DNA of 64,000 nucleotides, from assembly GCA_900239685.1 (NCBI GenBank), contig OENT01000502.1, positions 1 through 64,000 on the forward strand. The letters run 5' to 3'. The notes beneath the pieces are model-generated. The model saw only the letters and a program-made list of their open reading frames with translations, was not told where the DNA came from and made no database searches. Made by a program: the position numbers and the translations under genes. Numbering within the stretch: position 1 is the first letter of the stretch; each line of letters starts with the position of its first letter. Of this stretch, positions 44,730 through 58,599 are shown one piece after another. The stretch is from Rotaria macrura (lineage: Eukaryota; Rotifera; Eurotatoria; Philodinida; Philodinidae).

Positions 44730-45814
44730 TGTTCATATGTAAAATATGAATTTAATGGATAAATAAATATAGACGCCATAAGAAAATAGTATTGCTTAGT
44801 AAAAACCTCTACCGTGTGATGATTAAAATATGATTGGCTCTCGTTTGACAGATACATGTATACATAGATGTAATAATTATCAATACAATACACAAATGCT
44901 AAAGGAAACAAAAAGAAAAGAATAGTTCATATAGCATTCGTAGGAAATCATTTTGTGCCAGCTGATTACTATACTCGAACGATAAAATGCATAGAAGAGA
45001 ATAAACGCTTTCTTCTTGTGACTCATGTTTCATCAACTTTGTTTTATTTACAAATTTTACGCATTTCAATCTGTCGACTCAGAGAATCATTTATGTTTGT
45101 TAATAAATGAATAGATTGCCTAGAAAACATATATGTACTTCTACACACGAGTGTAGAACCTTTTGGTTGATTTATTCCGAACAGTATTTATTTTTTTACA
45201 CTGCTTACAGATAACCTCTATTCGTTTTTGTTTTTACATGAAAAGCAAAAGTGTAACAATCTACAGTGCAAAGGTGAAAACATTTCACGACTAAGGTTAA
45301 TATTGTATTACTACATATCATCATTGAATTTATGTTTTTTTTCTTTCGTATTTCATCTATAAAAGAGCCAAATCATTAAGTCTTGGGGGCAGAGGGGTAT
45401 AGTAACAATCGTCTATTACGTATTTATTTTATGACGCGTATTGACAAATACACTGCATATTTAAAATGATGAATGAAATAAAGCAATGAGAACATCACAT
45501 GATGATTTTTTTATCATTACTTAAGATACGTAATATTATAAAAACAACAAATTAGAGAGTCTATTCAAATGCGTTACTGCCCGTGTTGCCTTTTTAGTTA
45601 TTTGCTTTTCCAGATACTTTTTGAAGAAAAACAACGCAACGAAATCATACGATATTATCTCGAAAAAAAAGTGCAGAAAAATAGTCAGCTGCTATTTTGT
45701 TTTATTATTGTTTTTGTATTATTTTATTTTCTCTCTGCTTTTAGACAAATCTTTTTCATTTGTCTATGTATTTGCATTTGAATCAGTTGTGTATTGAAAT
45801 ATTTGTTGATATCA
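44730..45814. promoter_or_regulatory. intergenic region between divergent TMEM231 and IP6K
   Basis: About 1.1 kb without a gene. CTATAAAAGAG at 45358-45368 is a TATA-like sequence on the plus strand, but it lies ~450 bp upstream of the IP6K start codon. Its role as a promoter is only a guess. Confidence 0.3.
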
Positions 45815-48248
45815 ATGAGTCGAATAAACGATTCTGAATATAGCCAATCAACATTGGTACAATTATCGCCTTTTATTCATCAAGTACGAAGAACCAAGAG
45901 AGTTGATTTATTTAAAAGAATATTTTAACTTCTATTTCTATAGGTTGGCGGTCATTCATCAATGTTTCAATATGATAAAAATACAATCTGTAAATTGCTT
46001 GCACCACCTGAATTGGATTTTTACCAATCGATACCTGATCCATTAAAAAAATTTGCACCTGAGTTTCAAGGTTGAGAGAGATTTCTTTTGTTTTTAATAT
46101 TTTACATTCTATGTTAAAAATCGTTTCGTCTTGCATTTGTAATAGGCATTATTACGGTACAATACTCTGAGGATGAATCTGGCTATATAAAACCTGTTGC
46201 TCGACGACAAACTAATTCATTAGAAAGTAATTCTACAGCAAATGAACAAGATGCATCTGTAACAAATGATCAACAATCATCAGAAAATATGCTTAGAAAA
46301 TTAGTACAGTTCGTATCAATAGAAAAAAAGTGGTTTTTATATCTTTTTATTTAAAAAATAAACGTTCTTCTATGTACATATTTTCAGATTATGTTGTTCA
46401 AAAGATGGTTCAATTGACTATTCGAATAGTTTAGGGATTGATATTGTTAATTATGAACGAGGCAAAACTACCATGTCGACGATCAATCCATGGACTTTGC
46501 AACTATGTAAAAAACAAGCAGAAATATTACATCAACAATTGGTTGGGGATGAAAATGTTACTCTTTCACAAAGTAAGAAGAATCTAAGATGTTATGTTGT
46601 TCTTTCTCTGTGTAAATAAAGCAATCATCTATGAAAAAAGGAAATCATAGAAATATCTTACGAATGAGAGCTTTTCAGCGTCGATAATGAATTAATTAAT
46701 TGAATAAGACAGTCTGAAAAACAAGACGTCATAGAAAGCTATTCGATTTCTATTGACTGAAATGCTATGACTTGCCCTCGCCCCCCACCCCCGATCCACT
46801 CGATGCTCCCCCCCCCCCACCGATTCTAAGGTACGTTATGTAACTATTTATGATTTGTAATATCAAGTAAAAAAATCGAAGTTTTCAATAGATGTAATGA
46901 CTGAGATCTTAAATGCTTTGCACTTCGAAGAACCAAACAAAGAGATGAGTCTCATGATCCAGGAGCATGATTACAGACGTTTTGGTGAATATTAATGAAT
47001 TTTTGACCACCTTAGCTTGGTATTTTAGCATCGGAACAGTGTAAGAACAATCTTTCAAGATTAGAAAGTTGCCCTTTCGATTAGAATCCGCCCCATCAAT
47101 GTCTGTTTAGTCTAAATTAGGAAATTAAGAGTTATTTTTTTTTATCTAGATGAAATCTATGATAGGAAGGCGGATACTTCATATGCTTATTTAAATTACG
47201 TAACCAACACGCCCTGCAGAAGTTCTTCCAAATCTTGATATTAATGGCATACTAATGTGATTTCTTTGTCTAGATTAATAACTGGATGATCTCATTCGTA
47301 GTGTCTCAGTAGATTTCCTAATGATACTTTCACCAAAACTCCACGTGCCTACATTTACTTAGCAGACATTTGAGAACTACGACAATATATAATTTTAGAT
47401 AACGGATTACATGAAATAAAAAGAAAGAGGAACGATTAAATAGAATAACGAAACCTATAGATCAATGATTAAAGTAAACCTTCATGATAAAAGAAAAGAA
47501 ACTATCATCAAACTCATAAACAAGCGATTCTTTTAGAAAAATAAATAAGAATTTCTACATGCTTTTAGAATATATCTTGCTGGAAAATGTAACAGCTCGT
47601 TTTAACAATCCTTGCATACTTGATTTAAAAATGGGTAAACGGCAGCATGCCGATATTGATTCCGATAAGAAACGTCAATCAAAAATACGAAAATGTGAAT
47701 TATCAACATCTTCAAAATTGGGTGTTCGTTTATGTGGAATGCAGGTCATTTGATTATAATTAAGAGCATAAATATGTATACATACGTTGAATTCTTGTAT
47801 TAAATAGGTTTATCAAACTGCTAGTGATCGATATAAATTTACAGATAAATATCGTGGTCGAATGTTTACTATTGATGAATTTCGTTCATCCTTAGTTGAA
47901 TACTTTGATAATGGCTGTACACAAAGATTTGATGTCATACCAGCTATAATCAAACGATTAGAATCGTTACATTTTATAATAAATTCTTTAGTTAAATATC
48001 GTTTTTATAGTGGAAGTCTATTGATTGTATACGATGGTTCGTTACAATCGACACTCATCGATGTACGTATGATTGATTTTGCACATACAATTCAAGGTAC
48101 AACAACAAATAATGAATTATCAAATTATCATTCAGGTCCTGATAAAGGTTATTTACTTGGACTTGAAAGTTTAATAGGAATTTTCCGTGATATATTAAAT
48201 AATTCTGTCAACAATCTAAGAGTGATGGAGATAGAAAAAGAGTCATAA
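45815..48248 (+). CDS. IP6K: inositol hexakisphosphate kinase (IP6K), 6 exons
   Basis: Makes diphosphoinositol phosphates (IP7) from IP6 with ATP. Exons: 45815-45883, 45944-46070, 46146-46308, 46388-46572, 47569-47744 and 47808-48248. They total 1161 nt (386 residues) and the phases agree throughout. HQVGGHSSM spans the first junction and is typical of IP6Ks rather than IPMK (HQVAGH). The substrate-binding motif PCILDLKMG (residues 196-204, PxxxDxKxG) is followed by [13 protein letters not shown]. The late motifs [12 protein letters not shown] (about 306-317) and DVRMIDFAH (about 325-333, the metal-binding IDF) complete the catalytic core, and [14 protein letters not shown] ends the domain. 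Introns are 60-80 bp except intron 4 (996 bp), which holds C-rich tracts at 46774-46823. The protein is slightly shorter than vertebrate IP6Ks (about 410-440). Confidence 0.92.
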
Positions 48249-51200
48249 TCATATTGTTGTTATAATTATTTAAATTCATGTATTGTAGTATATGTTTGTA
48301 TTTACACTTGTGCATAATACTTTTTAAAAATCCGTCGGAAAGAAAAAAACAACGTAAATAACTTTCGAGCAATAACGAACATCATAAGTGAGCTTTGGAG
48401 AAAAGAAATTTTATTTCATAGTCTAGAAACATAGATTTTTCTTCTAATGACGTGTAGCATACAAGTCACATGTCTTTAAATAGTTGAATGACGACATTGT
48501 TTTGAGTTTTTTTTTCCGAAAGGAGGCTTCTTTCTAAGTATGCTGAAGGCTTCATCTCTTATGCATGACGTCAAGCGATACAACTCTAGAGCTTTTTGAA
48601 TCATGTATGAAAGGAACAGTATAAATGGGAAAAAAAAATGAATATCTAATATCGTAGAACTCCGAGGAACTTGAATTTTGTTGAATTATTTATTTTTATT
48701 GAGTGTTTTATACAGTATAAAATTGTTTCTCATACGAAGTTTACATAGACTCTTTACTTAGTACTTTGTGTCTTTGCTTTCCACATACTGTGTAAATGTA
48801 CCTGTCAAAATCGATGTTTACTTTTCTGAAACAAAATGTCGAGATAAAACTCAGTCGGTATTCAACATTTTGTTTAACAAGCTTTGATTACATTTGAAAG
48901 AATCAATATCAAATTATCTTTACTAACAACATCAAATTTATAAAATTTTTCTTGAGTTCGATTACTCTAAGTCATGCAGCTGATTGATGATCAATCGATT
49001 CTATCAACATTAGTTTCATAGAATGAAAGATTGAGAAAAATGTTTGCTAAAATGTAGATTTAACATTTCTATTGATTGACAACTTTGCTTGTCTATTGTC
49101 AGACTCATACATGATATAAAGCATGGCAAATTAGTAAGCAGATTTTTATTTTAACTATTTAAAACAAGAGTTTATAGAGTACGGTAATTCAATCGTAATT
49201 TTAGTATGTAAATCTATGATACAGTTGGAAAGCTAGTTATTGAAGTTTTATTTTCTGGCGGATTTTTTAAACATTATGTAGAAAAATATCAAATCCTAAT
49301 GAATCTGATCTATGTATAGATAAAAAAAATAACAGAAAAATCATTTTAATTATTTATTTTCATTTTTACTTTTGTTTTGTCTCAAATTGTAAATAGAAAC
49401 AAAAAAAGAAACCTGAATGAATGACTCATTTCTTGTAAATATGTATGCATGTATATTGAAGTTGATCTTGGAATTCTATTGTTTCTAATAAAAGTACGAC
49501 TACTTGAGTTTTAAATTTAGGACATAAACGATCATTTGTCAGTTTATTTGAAACATCAGAAATAAATATAATTACTCTGTAGTGTAAAAAATAAAATAAT
49601 CCTTTTCATCGAAGAATAGAGTTGATATCTGTAAAAATTGAATACGTAGATAAAAGAAAACACATGCGATGATGACGATAAGCAATTTTCAATTTAACCA
49701 TCAAATAACTGGGCGTAACTGAATTCTATAAGCATGTTAGAGTGACAGTCACCATGAAGTCGGTAAAAGCACTCACAGCATGTAACGATAAGTAATTTAT
49801 CGATGCCATTGACTTTTCTAGTAGTATAGAGACGTGTAACAAATGAAAGAAAAGCTGTTCGTCATTGTAGGTTTTTTCTTTTCCTTACGTATCGGCTTTC
49901 TCGTTTTAATTACCGATAATTGATGATGTATTTTTATCCAAGAAAGGTACTATCAGATGTAATTGTCGTCTAGATCTATGTCTGACGAAGTTATCGAAAG
50001 AAATAATTAAACTGATTGATGTATTAATTTAATAGATTTTCAGATAGTAACTGACACATATACATCAATTATAGAGATCACATTGTTTCCTATGTGTGAT
50101 AATGAAAAATTATGAAACTTAAAGTTGTGCTTTGAAAAAACAAAAACTAGAAATTTTTATTCAACTTCAAGAGAAACAAGAGAATAACTATATAGTGTCT
50201 ATATTGTGTTGTTGTTCTGTTTATTTTTCTTTTTGTCTCAGGTATTAAAACCATTTCTTGTGACACGTACTTCATGTAATATATACTTGCTTGTCAATCT
50301 GTATAATGTACATGTGTATTCTGATCTTGTTTAATCTCTTCTACTATTTCTAATTTTTCTTATTAGAAAGTAATAATCCAGCGGTTGATATTACACATGT
50401 GTCTATGCATTTTAATGTTAAGTCATTTTTCTTTTCCAATCCTTTGATTCATGTAGTCTTTTTTCTCTAAACTTTATTCTCGTAATTAACTTTGTGAATA
50501 TTTTTGATTTCTGTTGAATAAAATCATATCTACTTGAAAGGCTTGCTGAATCAATTGTTGTTAAAAGGAAGTCATCTGATTTAGAACTGTATGTTTCAAC
50601 ATTGTGTCATTCATTCTTACAGATAATTATTTGAATACAATCACTGTCCTTTCTTAAAATGTGAGAAAATAACATCGTATTCGTCTATTTTATTTATTCC
50701 TTGATTTCATCAGTCACCAAGCAAAATTCTAACACTAATAGGGATGCAATTGTGACGGTGAATTACGTTTCACTGTTTCATGCCAGTAACCTGTTCCAAC
50801 CCGTATTCACTGGCATTAGCCTGTATTCGCTTAATGCTGCCGGTATAAACAAATATAAGACAAATCCGGTCAGTATAAAACAGTAGGACGGTTATGGTAA
50901 AGACCGGGTTATTTTCAACGTGGCATCCTAAACGCTAATTCTTCGCACTAGACGAAAAGGAGAAAATTAAAACAAGAAGCAAAATGAAATAATGGAAACT
51001 CTAATGGTATTTAACAAGATAAATCAAAAAGTACATAGTATTAACGAGAAAAAAAATGAATATATCAAATTAATAATTCATCATTCCTCAATTATTTAGT
51101 TCAATTCTAGAATAATAATTATAATTTGTTTAGTTTATCTGATGAGATAAAGAAAAACAATTTATATGTTGTTTGAATATATACACAGATGAATATTTCT

Positions 51201-51908
51201 ATTCGATAGAATATTTAAACGATAAAGAATTTCTCATAAAAAATGTTCTCTTAAAATTTATTTTTGTTGTGTTCATTGAACGATGCACATTCATGCGATG
51301 AATTGTATACGCAAAAAAACACAAGCATCATAGAAAATGAACATAAACAATAATGATGGAAAAAAAATCAATAAACTGAAACTGACTAGGAACGAGTCTC
51401 AAGAGTATCATGTAAATATGAGACTTAATATGAAACGAGGCAAACAAAACATAAAATTCCATTTCATGCATATCCATCACCAAACACAAACTAGACATTT
51501 TATTGTTAGTTCATGTCGTTTAGTGTTCATCTTTTAAATTAAATAACAAAAATATTATTACAAAAGTATCCTTGCTTGCTGTGATATAAGATATGTCAGT
51601 CATCATATAACGATAATGCAAAAGTTCGAAGATACAGACGTTAAGACCGATTTGGTCTATAGAAATGTCGGAAAATTGAAGCGAGACAAATACGTCATGT
51701 AACTAAGAATGAAATTAGTAGTGGCGGGTCGAGTATATCAAGGGAATTCGGAAGTGTTGTTAAGCCCACCCCTAGTTCACTTTATTCTTTACTTTTACGA
51801 GCGAACCATAGCTCTGTTATGCTCATCTTGAAAATGATTATGTATTTCCAAGGAAAGAATGCATCACAGTGCATTAAATGCTTGCTGTTATTGTTAATTG
51901 TCTGTTGC
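48249..51908. other. no gene seen
   Basis: About 3.7 kb of AT-rich intergenic sequence between IP6K and the convergent GPCR gene. A 61-codon frame at 50701-50886 contains a local inverted pair (CATGCCAGT / ACTGGCATT), and a 66-codon frame lies at 51337. Neither shows a domain. Confidence 0.5.
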
Positions 51909-53360
51909 TCAATTTATTTGTTGATAATGTATATCTTGCTTCTTCTCGTGCTTGTAAGAACATCGGAGCTGGTTGATCATCATCAACACTTCCACCTTTC
52001 TATTGATAAATATATAAGATAAAGAAAGAAAAAGCAAATAAAAGAATATCCGAATTATTTCAATTACTTTTTTAATTTTATTTCTCTGCTGTATTGATGG
52101 CGGAGTATTTCGATGGTATTGTTTTCTACTTGATGTTCTTGACGTTTGTGATTGATTAAGTACACTATCTTTATTTAAAACCATAGCTGATAAACGTCGA
52201 CCATCATTAAATGTTCCTGTACGACGGGATAAATAATGCCCTTCCATCAGACTATTATTTTGTCGACATCCAAGTGTATGTAAAACATGAAATAATTGTG
52301 TACGAAACTCGGTTCCTGTTAAACAATAGACGAGAATATTACCAGTATGATTAGCGTTCATCAAAATAATGAAAAGTAGTTTGATCATTTTATATTTCGC
52401 TTTTATTTTCGTATCACATAAATGAGTTCCCAATGCTAAAGTACGTTGTTCGAACATTAAATAAAAAACAATCGGTGCAGTCAATATAACGAACATAGCA
52501 TTGATCGATAGTAACATCGTACTTAGATTTCTTGCAACCAAGCGTTTATTTGAATTATGTGCGTCACCCATCGTACGTAAAACACTAAGAAAAATAATTG
52601 TTGAACAAAGAAACATAAGTGTAAATGGTAAATAAACGTTAACAATAGCATCAACATAAACCCATACATCACGATAGAATTCTTGATATTCATCACTGTA
52701 TTCTGATGAACATTGTACAACATTTATATCCATATCTGTATCAACAATTCGATAGATTGATGATGATGATGATGACGATGGAAATATTAATTCTTGACTT
52801 TGATTATATAAATTAAATTCATTTATTTGTTTTTTTTGTAAGGATAACAAGTACGTATTATCATAAAATAGAAATTGTATATTGAGCAAAAGAAGTATTA
52901 AAAAAATACATATTAATATCGAATATGTTTGACATGTGTTCCGAGTTTTTCGGACACTACGTGTTAAGGCAAATACACGATCTATTGAAACAGCAGTTAA
53001 TATCCATGCACTTGCTTGAGGAAAAAAATAAATTGAAAATGAATAAATTTTACATGCTATTAATGATACTTGCTGTAGATCAATATTAAACCAAGCGTGA
53101 AGTATAAAATTAACACAAAATGTATATAAAACAGCAAGATCAATAATAGATAAAAAAGCCAAATAAATAAATGTTGAATGTCGCCGTAATTTCGAACGTA
53201 ATACAACATAGACAGATAATAAATTACCTGCTGTACCGACAAACATAAATAGTAGTGGATAAATACGGAGTAAAGTTAATGTAATTGTGCGATAAGGCTC
53301 TCGTACATTAGTTGAAATTATTGAAGGATTATTACATCCGGTTGGTGTTGTATTCAACAT
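51909..53360 (-). CDS. class A (rhodopsin-like) GPCR, probably peptide receptor
   Basis: A seven-helix receptor, 483 codons as an uninterrupted frame. TM1 has GTAGNLLSVYVV, TM2 has FLSIIDLAVL, and the TM3 start carries the disulphide Cys (ACKIY). The TM3 end reads SIDRVFALTRS (DRV for DRY). ECL2 contains a Cys (VVQCSSEY), TM6 reads FVILTAPIVFYLMFE, and TM7 ends NHTGNILVYCLTGTEFRTQ in place of NPxxY. This pattern is like the large FMRFamide/neuropeptide-type receptor sets of rotifers and other spiralians; the ligand cannot be told. A Ser run in ECL2 comes from a TCA/ATC microsatellite. The last ~50 residues (after QQRNKIKK) are hydrophobic and follow a possible donor (GTAATT). They may be intron read through, so the true C-terminus may differ. 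Confidence 0.85.
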   Translation of the reverse strand: MLNTTPTGCNNPSIISTNVREPYRTITLTLLRIYPLLFMFVGTAGNLLSVYVVLRSKLRRHSTFIYLAFLSIIDLAVLYTFCVNFILHAWFNIDLQQVSLIACKIYSFSIYFFPQASAWILTAVSIDRVFALTRSVRKTRNTCQTYSILICIFLILLLLNIQFLFYDNTYLLSLQKKQINEFNLYNQSQELIFPSSSSSSSIYRIVDTDMDINVVQCSSEYSDEYQEFYRDVWVYVDAIVNVYLPFTLMFLCSTIIFLSVLRTMGDAHNSNKRLVARNLSTMLLSINAMFVILTAPIVFYLMFEQRTLALGTHLCDTKIKAKYKMIKLLFIILMNANHTGNILVYCLTGTEFRTQLFHVLHTLGCRQNNSLMEGHYLSRRTGTFNDGRRLSAMVLNKDSVLNQSQTSRTSSRKQYHRNTPPSIQQRNKIKKVIEIIRIFFYLLFLSLSYIFINRKVEVLMMINQLRCSYKHEKKQDIHYQQIN

Positions 53361-53601
53361 GATTTATAAGACTATAATGATAGAAAAAGAGAGCAACTAC
53401 TAGGCCTTTGTTTTTATATCCCAAATGATTTGTTACAGATGAATAATTTTTCAATCATTGAAAATGTAGATCATTACATTTCATTTTGAATGAGATAGAT
53501 CGATTAAATACTTTTGTATGTGTATGTGTAGATGTGCGTCAAGTTTTCTTTTCTTTTTATTCTGTTATTTTTAACAGAAAACAATGAAACCAGGAGACAC
53601 A

Positions 53602-53626
53602 CAGAGAGAGAGAGAGAGAGAGAGAG
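53602..53626. repeat. (GA)n microsatellite
   Basis: About twelve AG units lie 240 bp upstream of the GPCR start codon. The 95-codon plus frame across it is low-complexity and not called. Confidence 0.9.
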
Positions 53627-56600
53627 TGGAGAGAGAAACGAAACTTCTACAAAAGCAAGAATAGATGATATACGTGCTTTGAAAAAGCGAAGGAGAAAGA
53701 GATCTTCTCCTTCTCTCTCTTTTTATTATGCGTCTCCTGTTCGGGTTTCTCTTCCGCTAGAAATAGAGAATGAAGAAGAAAATGAGAGAAAAAGAAAACC
53801 TAAAAAATCTATAATATAGGGAAAGATACCATAGAGTAAGGTGCTTCATTGACGAGAAATAGCTAAATGTCTAATTGCATTTATGTAAAGTGTGGTAGAA
53901 AAGAAAACATCCGACGAGAAAAGTCTTATCAATTTACAATCGACGATCATCATCTTATATATGCTACTGTCAGTCATATACTATTATACTCACAAAAAAT
54001 TATCGAGACGTTAACGAAATGTATTTATTAAATGAATACTGTGTTACAGATAAAGGCAAAAAGCGATTTTATTGTTTTGTTCCTATTCAGTAAATAAAGT
54101 ACCGAATAGTATTTTGTGGATATTAGTTGGTGACCGTAATTAGTGTGACTAATATTAGGTATTTTTCTATGTCATCACACACATCGATAGTGAACGTTTT
54201 CTCAGCTTCTTTCTTTCGTGAGTTCATCTTCCTCTGCTCTCCTCCTTCTCCTCCTTTTCGCCTATCAGATTCCTAATAATTATGAAATATTTATCAGAAT
54301 AATGGCATAAGCCTCTTTTAGAAATGCCATAGGCCGCCGACTCTCGATGAAGCTTCTACTACCGTCTTGTTAGATAGAGACTAAAGAACACGAAAGAGAA
54401 AAATATCTATTCAATATATATATATATACATGTATATATATATATATATTGATCTATACATATACATTTCCTTTATCTGTCAACTGTTCTGTCTATCACT
54501 CATTTAATTTCGTCAAGGCGTTTTTCTAGGTGATGAATACCGAGTTCTTATTAATCCATACTGTGTGTGTTGTTCTAAAGAAACAGCAGTATTTCCGGTT
54601 TATTATCTAGTTTTTTAACTCGTCAAACAGACTATCAGTTGTTGACGGCATATGACTGTATGTCTTCTGTTATCAATGAATTTGCGTAGGAAATTTGAGC
54701 CAAATTAATAAAAAAAAAAACGAACATAGTATACTTGTTGAAAAAGAATCGAATGTTTGTACACCCTGGGAGTACTAGCTCTTGGAATGGATTTAATTAT
54801 AAAAGAAACGTCGAATAATAATTAGAAGAAAATCGAACAGCTCTGGGATTAAAATTCTTATCTTTCTATTTGAAGTTAATCAAAGTACTTAATCTATTAA
54901 CATTTATTATGATATGAATTTTGTATTTAAAATGCTATCGTAAAGTAAAGTTTAGGCATGGGCTTATGTAAGTTTTCAAATAGAACATTTCGACGGTGTC
55001 ACTACTATTTTGTTCGATTCGAAACATTCTCATGAATGTAAATGACTTTTTGATGTACTCCAATCATGGATATTTGATATGTATTATTTTGTTTGTATTT
55101 CAACTAGTACAATCTTCTTACCAATAATTGTTCGTTATGTTACACTATATTATAAGATATACTACCTTCAATTACCCGTTAAAAGAAGATTTAACAGTAT
55201 CTACAAAAGAATTCACTTGATGCACATCAAAGATGTAAATGATAAGTGATGTTTATTGTTCGATAGGTTAACATAAACAATTTATTAACTTTGACAATAG
55301 AAAAAGAAATTACATTTTTACTTACTTAATATTCGTAGAAAAAAAAAGATCATCTTCTTTAGATTTAAATCGTAAGGATTTCTATCGTTAGAACAAGTAC
55401 AAAGATATACTTATGAATAAAATATTAGATATGAAAATTGTTTATATTACAAGAAGAGTAAAAATATTGTATCAGATCAAGAATTCTGCAAGATAAATTT
55501 TTTTCTTTGCCTCAGATATACTTAAGGTTGATCTAAGAGACTCGCACAACTAGTTATTCTAACTGTTCCATTAGCATCTTAGCAGATCTCAAAGTAAATT
55601 TGTCAAATGATTAACAAATTACTAAGAAAAGAATGTACGGAATTTATCCGTTCTACGATAAGTAAGATATTTATTATTAATCGACGATAGCGTGAATATT
55701 GAAGGAAATATTTTGATACAATGTGATTTATATAGATTATTTCATTTTCTACGTATAAATAACATAAATCAACTATAAGACGATTCTTATGAAGTACTTT
55801 GATGAAACCCAGATCAAATAAATATCATCAATTATTATTTCAGTTTTTACAATTCAACTGACGCAATAAAAATACATTAGTCATGCGAGAAAAACTAATC
55901 ATCTTATCAGTATTTAATATAAAAGTAATTTCTTTTTCTAGTTCATTAGATTGAGTGGCATACATAGAATCGATGTTGTAACATGTTCTTATCATACTCG
56001 TTTTATTTGTGTATAGTAGATTTTAAATCTTGTCAAAATACACTATCCATATGATATAAATACAAATAGCATAAAAAGTATTTATTTTAAATTATAATGA
56101 ATTTATTTTCGATGTTTCATAATTTGAAAATGAATACATTGTTTTTATTATTTGATATAGAACGAGAAATGCACTTTTTCAGTTTGGAATATGTTAAAAG
56201 GAATACAAACTGGTTTTAATTATCTAGCTTCGTATGAATTTGTAAGGTTTAATTAGTTTTCTAGTAGAAAATCAACGAATACATAGTCTGTATGTCAAAC
56301 AATCTAAACGGCTAGATGCACATTAATGATACTTTTTTTAGAGTTTCATACTAAAATATTAACAAAAAACAAATACATTAATTACTTTATCAATGATATT
56401 GAATCAAAATCATAAGCTAAGCATGCATATTTAAGTTTGTTACTGTTATCGTTGAATATTGCACCATTAACTTTCTTCCGCTGCGAATGAAACATGATAT
56501 GAAATTGTAAGATAGCTGAATGAATGTATCGTAGACAACTTGTATTTCTAATTAACATCGGAGATGAAAAACATTATCGAACACCTGAATGTCTTCATAT

Positions 56601-58495
56601 CCGATCAAGGCATCATTTATTTTTGGTCACGTATAGTTTGTTTTTTTTTTATAAAATTTTAATGAGACATTAAAAGAAAAAGATTATCTCGAATTCGTCA
56701 ATAAGAAACAAAAAACAATATAATTCACAATATGAAAAATAAATTTATCTCAACATCCAATCTGATCCCCATGGCTTATTCATTATCCTTCTGATGTATA
56801 CACGAAAAGAAAATAATATAGTAATTAAACTTTATTCTAGCCTGACTATTAGGTTTCAGGCTAATTCATCTTTAGTTTCTTTTGTGCAGTAAAACTACTT
56901 TAATGAAAAAATGTACGTTGATGTATGTCTGTAAGGAATAAAAGTTGAGTAAAATCTTCTATGTGTTACTTTCATTGCTGTAATGGATTGATTCCTTCAT
57001 CATTGTTTGTAGTCATGTGTTGAATCACCCACTTTTGCTTTTCATATTCACATACAGTTTATTCAACTGATTTTTCTTTGAATAATATTACATGTTCATA
57101 AAAAAAAAATAAAAAAAACGAACCATTGATTTGCATGATATTCATTTTAAACTTGTCAATATCACCTATGTCTATTATCATAATTCATGTATAAATATAA
57201 CTTTTGACAATAAAATACCCGAATAAAACATATTTTATCAGTGGCTTGTCATAAATAATTATGTATAAATGAATACAATGCAATCAAGAGAAACGGTGCA
57301 TTCTAATTTTGACGTATAATGTTCATATTGGAATTATTTAAAAGATAGATGATTATACCTGGGAATTAATTACATATGTCATACACTAACGCTAATATTG
57401 AACGAAAGGTTTTTTTTTATCAACTGTGTATAAGTAGTAGTAGTAGTTATGGCATAGAATTCGTATCCTATAAATTCTAGAACACAAAATGAAAATAGAA
57501 TAAAATATCATAGCATACTTTGATTCAATGTAAAAATAGCAGGTGGCACAATAGATTCAAGACAACATGTTTCTTTAATCGTCGATTGATGACGTGAGTC
57601 AGAAGCAATTTTTTTTAAGCTTTGAATTGAAATAGAACTCTCGTATTGTAAGTTAATATGTGTTTGAAATTTTTTTGAAATATGAAGATTAGAAACCACG
57701 AGTGTATTGTGAAAAGATTTTCAGGAAAAAATATTAATCTATATAGACACTATAAAGAAGGAGTTTATGATTGATGGACATAATCATTAGTTTTCGATAA
57801 AGTTTGAATACAATAGTAGATTTCTGTTTCCTTTCACTTTTCATGAACACACAGGAAATAAAAGATACGCGTCAATGAGAGACAAAAATTCGATGATATG
57901 ATGACTAACGGTGTCACTTTATAGTTTTGAAAAATATAGATAAATGTATGAATTTTTCTATTAGCAAGAAGCAAACCAGTTCGTACGTTAGTAGTAGGAT
58001 ATGTTGACTAGAAGACCCTTTTCATTACACACATTTCTTTTATCCAAATATAGAATGTACAGAGTAAGAATGTTAGAAAAAATTAATTAGCATATTTTAT
58101 ATCATATTTTGCTGCAAAAAGATGTCTTCATCATGTAAGTGAATCATCGCATTTAGGACAATCTTTCAATTAATTCATATTAACTATTCGCTTTGGTCAA
58201 TCCGCATTTTGATAAGAATCTCAACAAAATGAATTTGAAATTTTGATCGTCTTGATACAGTTTTGATCAGTGTTCACTCGATGGTCTATTATTCTTTTCA
58301 GTAGTTTAATGATCTCTTCCTTGACAACAACATAGACAAAGTCTACTAGTTTACCATTTAAGTTTATGCCTCGTCTAATTTTATCGCAGAGAACTATTAA
58401 CTATAGCTGATGAACTTTTTAATTCGTATCTGTCTATTCTTCTTGATAGACATCTTGCAAACAAGAAATTACGATTTCTTTCAGCATAGTACTTA
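53627..58495. other. no gene seen; TA microsatellite at 54412-54450
   Basis: About 4.9 kb of AT-rich sequence. A (TA)n stretch at 54412-54450 is interrupted by ACATG. The minus frame at 57699-57508 (63 codons, LQYESSISIQSLKKIASDSR in its middle) has coding-like composition and may be a lone terminal exon, but no acceptor is visible. Confidence 0.45.
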
Positions 58496-58599
58496 ACAGA
58501 GGTGTCCACAGGGTAACGTTTTCTTACCCTATCATGCCCTACCCTAGTCTATAGGAAAGTAAAAATAAACTTGTTTATCTTGCACTGTAGACACCTCTG
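58496..58599. mobile_element. 104-bp hAT-like miniature element
   Basis: Left end CAGAGGTGTCCACAG and right end CTGTAGACACCTCTG form a 15-bp inverted repeat with one mismatch. The CAGAGGTG start matches the common hAT terminus (CAGRGGYG). The interior has TACCCTA words like those at 9.6 and 10.5 kb. I do not see an 8-bp target duplication. Confidence 0.65.

Noticed and set aside
53532-53819. 95-codon Arg/Glu/Ser-rich frame
   Set aside because: It is driven by GA and CTT low-complexity sequence; no domain or splice context.
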